A stretch of DNA of 64,000 nucleotides from an uncultured Bacteroidia bacterium (GTDB taxonomy: Bacteria > Bacteroidota > Bacteroidia > Bacteroidales > F082), in assembly GCA_902800965.1 (NCBI GenBank), contig CADCGK010000005.1, positions 229,542-293,541 of the forward strand. The letters are read 5' to 3'. The notes under the pieces were generated by a model. That model was given only the letters and a program-made list of their open reading frames with translations. It was not told the DNA's origin and searched no databases. The position numbers and the translations under genes are program-made. This document shows positions 7,040 through 13,547 of the stretch, piece after piece (positions within the stretch are counted from its first letter, which is position 1; every line of letters starts with the position of its first letter).

Positions 7040-7408
7040 ATGGGACTTATCAACAATTTGAAAGACAAATTCAATAAGGCGGAATTTACGGTAGCTCCGC
7101 AGAAGAAACTCAAGACCCTCTCCAAAGAGTTTATGGAGGCATTTGACCTGCAATTAGTGTTCTACAAAGGATCCGTCATTGCCGAAGGCGACTTGACTCT
7201 TGCCGCCTTGAATAAGAAAACTGCGAAAGAGGTGAACGCTAAAGCTGACGGCCTGAAAATCAAAGGTAGTACTAAGGTGGGAGATGCTGAAAAGTTGTTC
7301 GACACCAATTTCGGCGTGAAAGTTCAAATCAAGGATAAAGCAGGAAAAATCTGTGTTCCCAACGGCATCACCATTGGGCAGGCCGCAAGGGAAGAATATG
7401 AAAAATGA
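7040..7408 (+). CDS. Small protein of two repeated units (paralogue of 8388 product)
   Basis: The 122-aa cytoplasmic product contains two related units of about 33 aa: KTLSKEFMEAFDLQLVFYKG...GDLTLAAL and GDAEKLFDTNFGVKVQIKDK...NGITIGQA. Each is a helix ending in a Phe/Gly, a beta strand and a TL/TI-containing turn. The 100-aa protein encoded at 8388 has the same two units. No Pfam-type family is recognised; a beta-grasp-like arrangement is only a guess. The stop overlaps the start of the GIY-YIG gene by 4 nt (ATGA), so the two are translationally coupled and probably act together. Confidence 0.65.
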   Translation: MGLINNLKDKFNKAEFTVAPQKKLKTLSKEFMEAFDLQLVFYKGSVIAEGDLTLAALNKKTAKEVNAKADGLKIKGSTKVGDAEKLFDTNFGVKVQIKDKAGKICVPNGITIGQAAREEYEK

Positions 7409-8331
7409 TTGGAAATAAAGGGAGTACATTATCGCTTCGAGAATTGCTCAGCGGTAAAGACGCCGACTTCGACAAGGCAATGACCGATGGTAAAGTGCAA
7501 CTAATGCGCCTGAAAAACATCGCCATTACCATTGACGGGCAAGTGCACAAAGACAAGAATCTCTTTGACCTTTTCCTGAACCATCAGAACGATGGGCTGT
7601 TTGAGGATTATGTGCGTGAGCATACTCCCGTCAATGCCAACTTGCTTATTCAAGCAGACTATGTCATCGCTTTTGTGGCAGATGGCAAGCATTCCCGTTT
7701 TGCGGGTGTGTATCAGGTTCTTGGAGAAGACAAGCGTATCAAAGTGCTGTCAGAAGATCCAAAAAAGAAATACGAAGAAAAAGTTTTTGTAAAAGTTTTG
7801 CGGCTGAGAGCCTTTGAACCATTGGGCGGCCGTGTCCTCGTCGATTGGGGAGGAATGGCCGCCCAGCGGTGGCTGCAATGGTTCAGAGGCGATAAAATTG
7901 TGCTTCGCATTGATGAAGGTATCATTCGCATGATGATTCCTTTTCATTCATATAACGATGTGCTGCTGTCTTTTAAGGAATTGAAAAACCTCATCGACAC
8001 GGACAATGTGGAATGGCGCGACAAGTTGAAGGCGGTGAATGGCATCTATGGCATTGTCGACCAAAGTAACGGCAAACTTTATGTCGGCTCGGCCTATGGC
8101 AACGAAGGTATCTGGGGCCGCTGGAAAGTGTATGTCGAGACCAATGGCCACGGCAACAACGACATGCTTGTTGAAATCATCAATAATAACAAGGATTACG
8201 CTTGGGACCATTTCCAATGGTTCATCCTCGAAACCTTTCCCTTGAACGTAACCGATGATTATGCCATCCAAAGGGAAAATCTTTATAAGTTGCAGTTTTG
8301 TACTCGATTATTTGGGTATAATAAGAATTAA
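7405..8331 (+). CDS. GIY-YIG nuclease-domain protein
   Basis: The 308-aa product has a C-terminal GIY-YIG domain (about 212-308): GIYGIVDQSNGKLYVGSA carries the paired Tyr motifs, GRWKVYVE the conserved Arg, QRENLYK the metal-binding Glu and GYNKN the terminal Asn. The N-terminal about 200 residues are a separate domain with ADYVIAFVADG, GVYQVLG and VLVDWGGMAAQRWLQWF, as in other Bacteroidetes GIY-YIG proteins, perhaps for nucleic-acid or ligand recognition. It is coupled to the preceding small-repeat gene and followed 56 nt later by a second one. A DNA-cleaving effector role in a defence-like system is inferred. All expected catalytic residues appear present. Confidence 0.8.
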   Translation: MIGNKGSTLSLRELLSGKDADFDKAMTDGKVQLMRLKNIAITIDGQVHKDKNLFDLFLNHQNDGLFEDYVREHTPVNANLLIQADYVIAFVADGKHSRFAGVYQVLGEDKRIKVLSEDPKKKYEEKVFVKVLRLRAFEPLGGRVLVDWGGMAAQRWLQWFRGDKIVLRIDEGIIRMMIPFHSYNDVLLSFKELKNLIDTDNVEWRDKLKAVNGIYGIVDQSNGKLYVGSAYGNEGIWGRWKVYVETNGHGNNDMLVEIINNNKDYAWDHFQWFILETFPLNVTDDYAIQRENLYKLQFCTRLFGYNKN

Positions 8332-8387
8332 AGGAGCATCGCCGAAAATCCTGTAAAGAGTAGGCAAACAATTTAAAACTTATTATT

Positions 8388-8690
8388 ATGGCAGATTTCA
8401 GTATTGATGGCCGCATGAAGGTCAAGACATTGAAAAAACAGTTCAAAGAGGCTTTTGGTGCAACTTTGAGAGTTTACAAAGGCCCGGGTTTCGCTGATGA
8501 TGACGCAACGTTGGCTTCAATTCGTACAAAAGAAGCTAAAGGCGGCGAAGTGAAAGTGGTCGGCAACATGAAGGTCGGTAACTTTGAGGATAAGATGAAA
8601 GAAGTGTTCGGCATTAAAGTTCAGGTTGCCACTAAAGATGACTCCGCCCTTGCCGACAACGGACTCACCTTGAGCGCTGCGGGAAAATAA
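8388..8690 (+). CDS. Small protein of two repeated units (paralogue of 7040 product)
   Basis: The 100-aa cytoplasmic product has two visible units: KTLKKQFKEAFGATLRVYKG...DDATLAS and GNFEDKMKEVFGIKVQVATK...NGLTLSA. In both, a charged helix ends in x-F-G, followed by a beta strand and a D-x-x-x-TL turn. The 122-aa protein at 7040 shares the design, so the pair arose by duplication on either side of the GIY-YIG gene. No annotated family is recognised. It has its own 56-nt leader. Acting as a small binding or scaffold partner is a guess from size and context. Confidence 0.65.
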   Translation: MADFSIDGRMKVKTLKKQFKEAFGATLRVYKGPGFADDDATLASIRTKEAKGGEVKVVGNMKVGNFEDKMKEVFGIKVQVATKDDSALADNGLTLSAAGK

Positions 8691-8708
8691 CCCATTGTTT
8701 CTGTAAGC

Positions 8709-8736
8709 GGGGGGCAGGTGCGATGCTTGCCCCTCC
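8709..8736 (+). terminator. Weak hairpin between repeat-protein and KAP genes
   Basis: GGGGCA and TGCCCC flank a loop of about 11 nt, followed by a T/A-rich but not T-only stretch. It could attenuate transcription into the KAP gene, which starts 16 nt later. Weakly supported. Confidence 0.3.
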
Positions 8737-8751
8737 TATTATATTAAGCCT

Positions 8752-10467
8752 ATGAAATCCAGCATTATCGACGTACCGCGCAAGCACGACCAAGAGGACC
8801 TTTTCGGTATCAAGGTGTATCAGGATGCCCTCGTCAAATACATCAAACTGACCGACACGCCCATAACCATTGCTCTGCAGGGCGAATGGGGTAGTGGCAA
8901 GACCTCGCTGATGAACTTGCTTCGCTGGAATCTCTGTGAGGTGGACGATGCCCCATATTATCCTGTGTGGATTAACACATGGCAATATTCGTTGATGAAA
9001 TCGCCGCAGCAAGCTATCATCAGCATCTTGGAGGGCATCGTCAACCAAATCGGTGCGCTCAATCCCAACACCCAAAGGAACGAGAGCATGAAGAAGATTG
9101 GTGGGTTGTTCAAGAAAATGGCTACAGTGGGTGCAAAAGTGGCGATAGGCGTTGCTGGCGGTGATGGAGGTGTGATAGATGACCTTATTGGTAGTAATGA
9201 AGCGCAATCCGACATCAACCAACTGAAAGAAGAGATCGGCAAGCTCATCGATGAAGCCCTAGTCAACGATACTTCAAAAATCGGCTTCACATTCTATATT
9301 GACGACCTTGACCGTATTGACCCGCCCGTTGCAGTTGAAATTCTTGAATTGTTGAAAAATATTTTCGATTTAGAGAAGTGCGTTTTCATTCTAGCCATTG
9401 ATTATGATGTGGTGATTAAAGGCTTGAAACCCAAATTCGGCGAATTGACCGACAAGAACGAGCGTGAGTTCCGTTCTTTCTTCGACAAAATCATCCAATT
9501 GCCGTTCTCCATGCCCGTGGCTTCATATAATGTCGATACTTTTTTGGTAGATGCCTTGAGTAAAATCGAATTCTTTACACCAAACGAGTTGGCCGATACA
9601 CAATTGGCCGAGACTTTGTCGGAAGTGGCAAGGCTTTCGGTGGGCAGTAATCCGCGTTCATTAAAGCGTTTGACAAACACACTTTCGCTTATTTCAATCA
9701 TCAATGCAGAAAAGAGCTCTGATTCGGGAGTAAACACCCTAAACAAGACATTGAATTTCTCGCTGGTCTGTATGCAGATTGCCTATCCGTATATATACAA
9801 CCAATTGACCGAGGAACCCGATTTCAAGCAATGGAATGAGCGTATTGCATCGAAGTTGAAGCTGCGCCATTTGACCCCAGAGGAAAAAGAGAGTTTAGAC
9901 GCCACAGAGGAGTTTGATGAGGATTGGGAGAAAGTGGTTTTTCGCATGTGCCAAAAGGAGACCTACCTCAGTAGCAGGGCATTTCAAGTGTCACAATTGC
10001 TGACAAAAATTGCAGAAATCATAAACAATGAAAGCCATTTGGGTGAAATTGTTGAATCTACTATCGCGCTTTCTGCAGTCACAAACCTAAAGGCTTTCGA
10101 TGGCCCGCTGGTAATGAAAAAGTCGAGGGCTTTGGAAGTAAACACCTTCAACGGCAAGGAAATAAAAGGCAAAGGACGCTTGTGTCATGCTATCGTGAAA
10201 AGCTATATAGAGCAGCATCCCGACATTACTTTGGCCGAACTGAAGTCGATTTTCAACGTGCCCAAATGTGATTGCATTGTTGAGTCGCTGGAAGTGGCAA
10301 TGACCATTACGGATAGTTCAGGCAAGGCCGGTGGTGACCATTATGTCAAAGAAAATGATTGGATTATGACGAAAGAAGGCGCAGTTGTTGTTTGGAGCTA
10401 TTGGCCGGAACGTTATTATGCGCCGTTTATGGAGAAGGTTAAGAAGCTTGGAATCAATTTAGGTTAA
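8752..10467 (+). CDS. KAP-family P-loop NTPase
   Basis: The 571-aa product opens with FGIKVYQDALVKYI and the Walker A motif GEWGSGKT (44-51), then WINTWQYS. Walker B is FYIDDLDRID (181-190), followed by VFILAIDYDVV (211-221), all hallmarks of KAP NTPases. A Gly/Ala-rich hydrophobic stretch (about 124-145) is inserted between Walker A and B, where KAP proteins often carry membrane segments. The last about 100 residues (GRLCHAIVKSYIEQHPDITL, then WIMTKEGAVVVWSYWPERYY) form a separate C-terminal module that I have seen appended to other Bacteroidetes proteins. The small membrane-protein gene starts 5 nt downstream. KAP NTPases are linked to membrane-associated and phage-exclusion functions. Confidence 0.85.
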   Translation: MKSSIIDVPRKHDQEDLFGIKVYQDALVKYIKLTDTPITIALQGEWGSGKTSLMNLLRWNLCEVDDAPYYPVWINTWQYSLMKSPQQAIISILEGIVNQIGALNPNTQRNESMKKIGGLFKKMATVGAKVAIGVAGGDGGVIDDLIGSNEAQSDINQLKEEIGKLIDEALVNDTSKIGFTFYIDDLDRIDPPVAVEILELLKNIFDLEKCVFILAIDYDVVIKGLKPKFGELTDKNEREFRSFFDKIIQLPFSMPVASYNVDTFLVDALSKIEFFTPNELADTQLAETLSEVARLSVGSNPRSLKRLTNTLSLISIINAEKSSDSGVNTLNKTLNFSLVCMQIAYPYIYNQLTEEPDFKQWNERIASKLKLRHLTPEEKESLDATEEFDEDWEKVVFRMCQKETYLSSRAFQVSQLLTKIAEIINNESHLGEIVESTIALSAVTNLKAFDGPLVMKKSRALEVNTFNGKEIKGKGRLCHAIVKSYIEQHPDITLAELKSIFNVPKCDCIVESLEVAMTITDSSGKAGGDHYVKENDWIMTKEGAVVVWSYWPERYYAPFMEKVKKLGINLG

Positions 10468-10472
10468 AGCAT

Positions 10473-10778
10473 ATGATAACAGCATTATTATGGGTTTTCC
10501 AAATGATTTCGCCGATACTTACCATCCTTGGGGCATTGGTGTTATTCGGCGGTGGGTTTGAAGGACATGAGTTTATTGTCGGAGCAGTTTTGGGAGTGCT
10601 TGGTCTCATTGTTGGATGGTCAACATGGGGTCAAGAAGTGCCGCCTCGTTGGTTTTGGGTAAAGTCAAAACTCGAATTGTTTGACAATCGGATTTGGAAT
10701 GCGTTTAGCTACGCTTTTCAGTTTTTCATGATGCCTTTTGGTATCACGGGAATCATTGAGATAATTGATAGGTTATGA
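10473..10778 (+). CDS. Small membrane protein downstream of the KAP NTPase
   Basis: The 101-aa product has two or three hydrophobic segments: LLWVFQMISPILTILGALVLF (about 4-25), FIVGAVLGVLGLIVGW (about 33-49) and a C-terminal FMMPFGITGIIEII. It starts 5 nt after the KAP stop, so it is almost certainly co-translated with it and could be its membrane anchor. Its stop overlaps an ATG (TGATG) that opens only an 18-codon frame. No known family is recognised. Confidence 0.6.
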   Translation: MITALLWVFQMISPILTILGALVLFGGGFEGHEFIVGAVLGVLGLIVGWSTWGQEVPPRWFWVKSKLELFDNRIWNAFSYAFQFFMMPFGITGIIEIIDRL

Positions 10779-10834
10779 TGAACAAGGATGCCATCCGCGA
10801 CTATCACGAGATGGTATTGGGGGATTTGGATTGA
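10778..10834 (+). pseudogene. 18-codon frame, possible gene remnant
   Basis: An ATG overlapping the previous stop codon opens MNKDAIRDYHEMVLGDLD and then a stop. The ATGA-type coupling suggests a downstream gene once existed here, cut off by a deletion, but such a short frame could be chance. From 10835 to 10959 nothing else is visible. Confidence 0.2.
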
Positions 10835-10959
10835 CAGATTAACTAACATTTTGAGGATTTTGCGTTTTTGAGGTGATGACAAGCGGATCAACACCTTTTG
10901 ATGCCGCTATAGGAACGATTTTTGCAGCGATATTACGTGTTTCTTAAAACCTTTGTATC

Positions 10960-11217
10960 ATGAAAAAATCAAGACTTTATCCCTTACTGGCACTTGTTGC
11001 TATTGTTGCTTTCGGGCTTGGTCTCACCTTCGACAACCTTTTTGCCAAATCATACGCCGAGGAGCGTAAAACAGAGGTTCTTCTCCCCAGTGAAAACGCC
11101 TTCGAAGTCATGTCAACCGGCACCACCTCCAGGGCGGATTACGAAATTGTCACCATCTACGGACGAAAGTATATCATTTTCAGCTCCGGCGGCGACATCG
11201 AGGTGCTGAATTATTGA
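10960..11217 (+). CDS. Small membrane-anchored or secreted protein with a conserved C-terminal tail
   Basis: The 85-aa product has an N-terminal hydrophobic helix (SRLYPLLALVAIVAFGLGLT) acting as signal or anchor, a short variable middle, and the tail ADYEIVTIYGRKYIIFSSGG followed by DIEVLNY. A decayed relative at 28664-28812 keeps the same N-terminus and the same tail, nearly identical even at DNA level, showing that the tail is the conserved part. A TTAAAACCTTTG stretch lies shortly before the start. The family and function are unrecognised. It sits between the KAP island and the ATPase gene, each with its own spacing, so it need not belong to either. Confidence 0.6.
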   Translation: MKKSRLYPLLALVAIVAFGLGLTFDNLFAKSYAEERKTEVLLPSENAFEVMSTGTTSRADYEIVTIYGRKYIIFSSGGDIEVLNY

Positions 11218-11256
11218 TTTTTTGGCAAAAAGAATTGCCATATAAAAGAATTGTTG

Positions 11257-11264
11257 TATGTTTG
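11257..11264 (+). promoter_or_regulatory. Promoter -7 box for the AAA ATPase gene
   Basis: TATGTTTG matches TAnnTTTG and is 57 nt before the ATG at 11322, which supports that start over the upstream ATG at 11214 that would lie before the promoter. Confidence 0.55.
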
Positions 11265-11284
11265 CAATGTGATTACGAAAAAAA

Positions 11285-11311
11285 TCGTAACGAAAAAAGT
11301 CGTAACGAAAA
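11285..11311 (+). repeat. Direct repeats in the ATPase leader
   Basis: TCGTAACGAAAA occurs at 11285-11296 and again at 11300-11311, a 15-nt period. Related ATTACG and CGTAAT lie just outside at about 11272 and 11316. All fall between the promoter and the start codon, the place expected for an operator or a translational control site. Confidence 0.55.
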
Positions 11312-11321
11312 TTCACGTAAT

Positions 11322-12386
11322 ATGGATAATCCATTTAAATTCGGCACGATTGTAGAAGAAGAATACTTCACTGACAGGGTGAAAGAGGTGGCTTATATCA
11401 AGCAATTTCTGAAAAGTGCTAACCATCTGGTGTTGATCAGCCCGCGTCGGTTTGGCAAGAGCAGTGTGGTGGCGAAAGCGGTGAAGGAGAGCGGTCGCAA
11501 ACATATCACGGTGAACTTGCAGCAGACGACATCGATAGCTGATTTTTCTGCGAAATTACTAAGAGAGTTTTTTAAGGTGCATCCCTTGGAAAAAGTGCGG
11601 CATCTGATTACGCATTTCCGCGTTATTCCGACAGTTTCGACCAATCCTGTGACAGGTTCGATGGATGTGTCGTTTCAGCCAAATGTGGACGGCAATGTGT
11701 TGATTGAAGATGTGCTGATGCTTATTGAGCGTGCTCATTCGGTGAAAAACAGGATGATTGTGGTGCTGGATGAGTTCCAAGAGGTTCTTGACATCGCTCC
11801 AAAGTTTGACAAGCAGTTGCGCTCCATCATGCAGAGCCAGAAGCATATCAACTATGTTTTGTTGGGGAGTCAAGAGAGTATGATGACGGACATCTTTGAG
11901 AACAAGAAGTCGCCGTTTTATCATTTTGGAGAGTTGATGCGTCTGGAAAAACTGCCGAGGAAGGATTTCCACAGGTATCTTTCGGAGCGGTTGTCAAGTG
12001 TCTTCCCAGATAGTCATGAGGCTCTTTCTGAAAGGATTTTGGACTATACAGGATGTCATCCTTATTATTCACAACAGTTGGCGGCAAATGTGTGGCAAGT
12101 GGGAGTCTTGCAGCCTGGTTCTAAGGATCCGTTGGATGAGGCTGTTGATCATATCGTGAAATCGCACGGCTTGGATTACGAGCGGTTGTGGATAAACCAG
12201 AACCGGACGAATCGATGGATCATGCAGCGACTAGCATCCAGAAAACCCTTGCAGTCGGGTGAATATCGGACAAGTACGGTTTACAGCGCCCTGAAGCGTT
12301 TGCAGAAAGATGGGTATGTGATTTATTCAGACCGATATGAATTAGAGGATCCTTTCTTTAAACAATGGATATTGAATGAAGAATAA
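11322..12386 (+). CDS. AAA-type ATPase with C-terminal winged-helix-like region
   Basis: The 354-aa product starts at MDNPFKFGTIVEEEYFTDR, the usual opening of this 'ATP-binding protein' family common in Bacteroidetes and archaea. Walker A is degenerate but recognisable (SPRRFGKSSV, about 39-48), Walker B is MIVVLDEFQE and a sensor-like LLGSQESMM follows. The C-terminal part (YSALKRLQKDGYVIYSDRYE, then LEDPFFKQWI) looks like a winged helix. These proteins are STAND/MNS-like ATPases of unclear function. The end overlaps queH by 11 nt. The leader contains direct repeats that may be a regulatory site. Confidence 0.8.
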   Translation: MDNPFKFGTIVEEEYFTDRVKEVAYIKQFLKSANHLVLISPRRFGKSSVVAKAVKESGRKHITVNLQQTTSIADFSAKLLREFFKVHPLEKVRHLITHFRVIPTVSTNPVTGSMDVSFQPNVDGNVLIEDVLMLIERAHSVKNRMIVVLDEFQEVLDIAPKFDKQLRSIMQSQKHINYVLLGSQESMMTDIFENKKSPFYHFGELMRLEKLPRKDFHRYLSERLSSVFPDSHEALSERILDYTGCHPYYSQQLAANVWQVGVLQPGSKDPLDEAVDHIVKSHGLDYERLWINQNRTNRWIMQRLASRKPLQSGEYRTSTVYSALKRLQKDGYVIYSDRYELEDPFFKQWILNEE

Positions 12387-12948
12387 ATTTGAAATTCAGG
12401 CTCCCGGAGGGGCAACCAAAGTGTTGCTCCATACTTGCTGTGCGCCGTGTTCATCGGCGATCGTGGAGTGTTTGGTGAATCACGGAATCACCCCGACAAT
12501 CTATTATTTCAATCCGAATATCTATCCATTGGAGGAGTACGAAATCCGGAAAAACGAGTGTTCGCGCTATGCGAAATCGTTAGGGTTGGAGATTGTTGAT
12601 GCCGACTATGATCATGAGCATTGGCTCGACGAGATGAAAGGTTTGGAAAACGAGCCTGAGAGGGGTGGCCGATGCCTGAAATGCTTTAAACTACGGCTGC
12701 TAAAAACGGCGCAATATGCCCGCGATCACGGTTTTACGGTGATCACAACCACGCTGGCCTCCAGCCGTTGGAAAAGTCTGGAACAGATCGAAGAGGCAGG
12801 CCGTTTTGCCGAGTCGCAGGTACCTGAAGTGACCTTTTGGGCGCAAAACTGGCGCAAAGGCGGCCTGAGCGAGCGAAGAATCCAGATCATCAAAGACTAT
12901 GGTTTTTATAATCAGCAGTACTGCGGATGCGAATTTTCAATGCGATAA
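12376..12948 (+). CDS. queH: Epoxyqueuosine reductase QueH
   Basis: The 190-aa product is full length for QueH (formerly DUF208), the metal-dependent enzyme that reduces epoxyqueuosine to queuosine in the last step of tRNA Q modification in organisms lacking QueG. Visible motifs are HTCCAPCSS near the N-terminus, GGRCLKCFKLRL in the middle and YCGCEFS at the C-terminus, supplying the Cys ligands for the iron-sulfur cluster and second metal site, plus a PP-loop-like fold (TTTLASSRWKS). The ATG at 12376 overlaps the ATPase gene by 11 nt, so the two are co-transcribed. A terminator-like hairpin follows. Confidence 0.9.
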   Translation: MKNKFEIQAPGGATKVLLHTCCAPCSSAIVECLVNHGITPTIYYFNPNIYPLEEYEIRKNECSRYAKSLGLEIVDADYDHEHWLDEMKGLENEPERGGRCLKCFKLRLLKTAQYARDHGFTVITTTLASSRWKSLEQIEEAGRFAESQVPEVTFWAQNWRKGGLSERRIQIIKDYGFYNQQYCGCEFSMR

Positions 12949-12958
12949 AACCGGTTTT

Positions 12959-12998
12959 ACGACAAGCTAAATTAGAATCATTCTATATTGTCGTTTTC
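12959..12998 (+). terminator. Terminator-like hairpin after queH
   Basis: ACGACAA pairs with TTGTCGT, with a second inner stem TAGAAT/ATTCTA, followed by TTTT. A perfect 12-bp palindrome AAAACCGGTTTT precedes it (12947-12958). Confidence 0.55.
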
Positions 12999-13043
12999 CC
13001 TTAAGAAAGCTTCTGTTTCGTTGAAATTGAAGCTTTTATTTTT

Positions 13044-13051
13044 TACCTTTG
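13044..13051 (+). promoter_or_regulatory. Promoter -7 box of the hydrogenase operon
   Basis: TACCTTTG matches TAnnTTTG, about 80 nt before the first gene of the operon, leaving an untranslated leader of about 75 nt. Confidence 0.55.
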
Positions 13052-13133
13052 CACCGTTTTTTATGAATCATCTATTTTTAAATATTTAAATCTGAAATCA
13101 TAAACAATAACCCCTAAAAAAGGAGATTTTAAA

Positions 13134-13526
13134 ATGGCAAAAGTTAAATCTTTAGCAGAACTGAAAGCTATGAGAGAAAAGCTTTCGAACAACCTCGACA
13201 TCCGCGAGAAGAGCAACGATCCCGACTCCCTCGTGCAGATTAAGGTTGCCATGGCCACCTGCGGTATCGCTGCTGGCGCCAAACAAGTGATGGAACATCT
13301 GATGGAGAAAGCCGATGAGCTGAAGCTCAGCATCGTCTTCACCCAGACCGGTTGCATGGGCTACTGCCACGCTGAACCGACCATCGAGGTGAAGTGCCCC
13401 GGCCGCGACCCGATCGTCTTCGGTCATGTTGACAACACCAGAGCTGATGAAATCCTCACCAAGTACGTCATGAACAACGAAATGGTCGAGGGTGTCATCC
13501 CCGTGAACTACGAAACAATTGGTTAA
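13134..13526 (+). CDS. Hydrogenase-associated thioredoxin-like [2Fe-2S] ferredoxin
   Basis: The 130-aa product is a thioredoxin-fold [2Fe-2S] protein: Cys43 (MATCGIAAG), Cys74 and Cys78 (QTGCMGYC) and Cys88 (VKCPG) fit the four cluster ligands. Such proteins are stand-alone versions of the N-terminal domain of HydB/NuoF and pass electrons within NAD(H)-linked [FeFe] hydrogenases. It is the first gene of the hyd operon, 21 nt before hydB. A strong AAAAAAGGAG sequence sits 8 nt before the ATG, unusual for Bacteroidetes, which mostly do without Shine-Dalgarno sites. Confidence 0.85.
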   Translation: MAKVKSLAELKAMREKLSNNLDIREKSNDPDSLVQIKVAMATCGIAAGAKQVMEHLMEKADELKLSIVFTQTGCMGYCHAEPTIEVKCPGRDPIVFGHVDNTRADEILTKYVMNNEMVEGVIPVNYETIG

Positions 13527-13547
13527 TCTTTAATTGGAGGAAATTAT

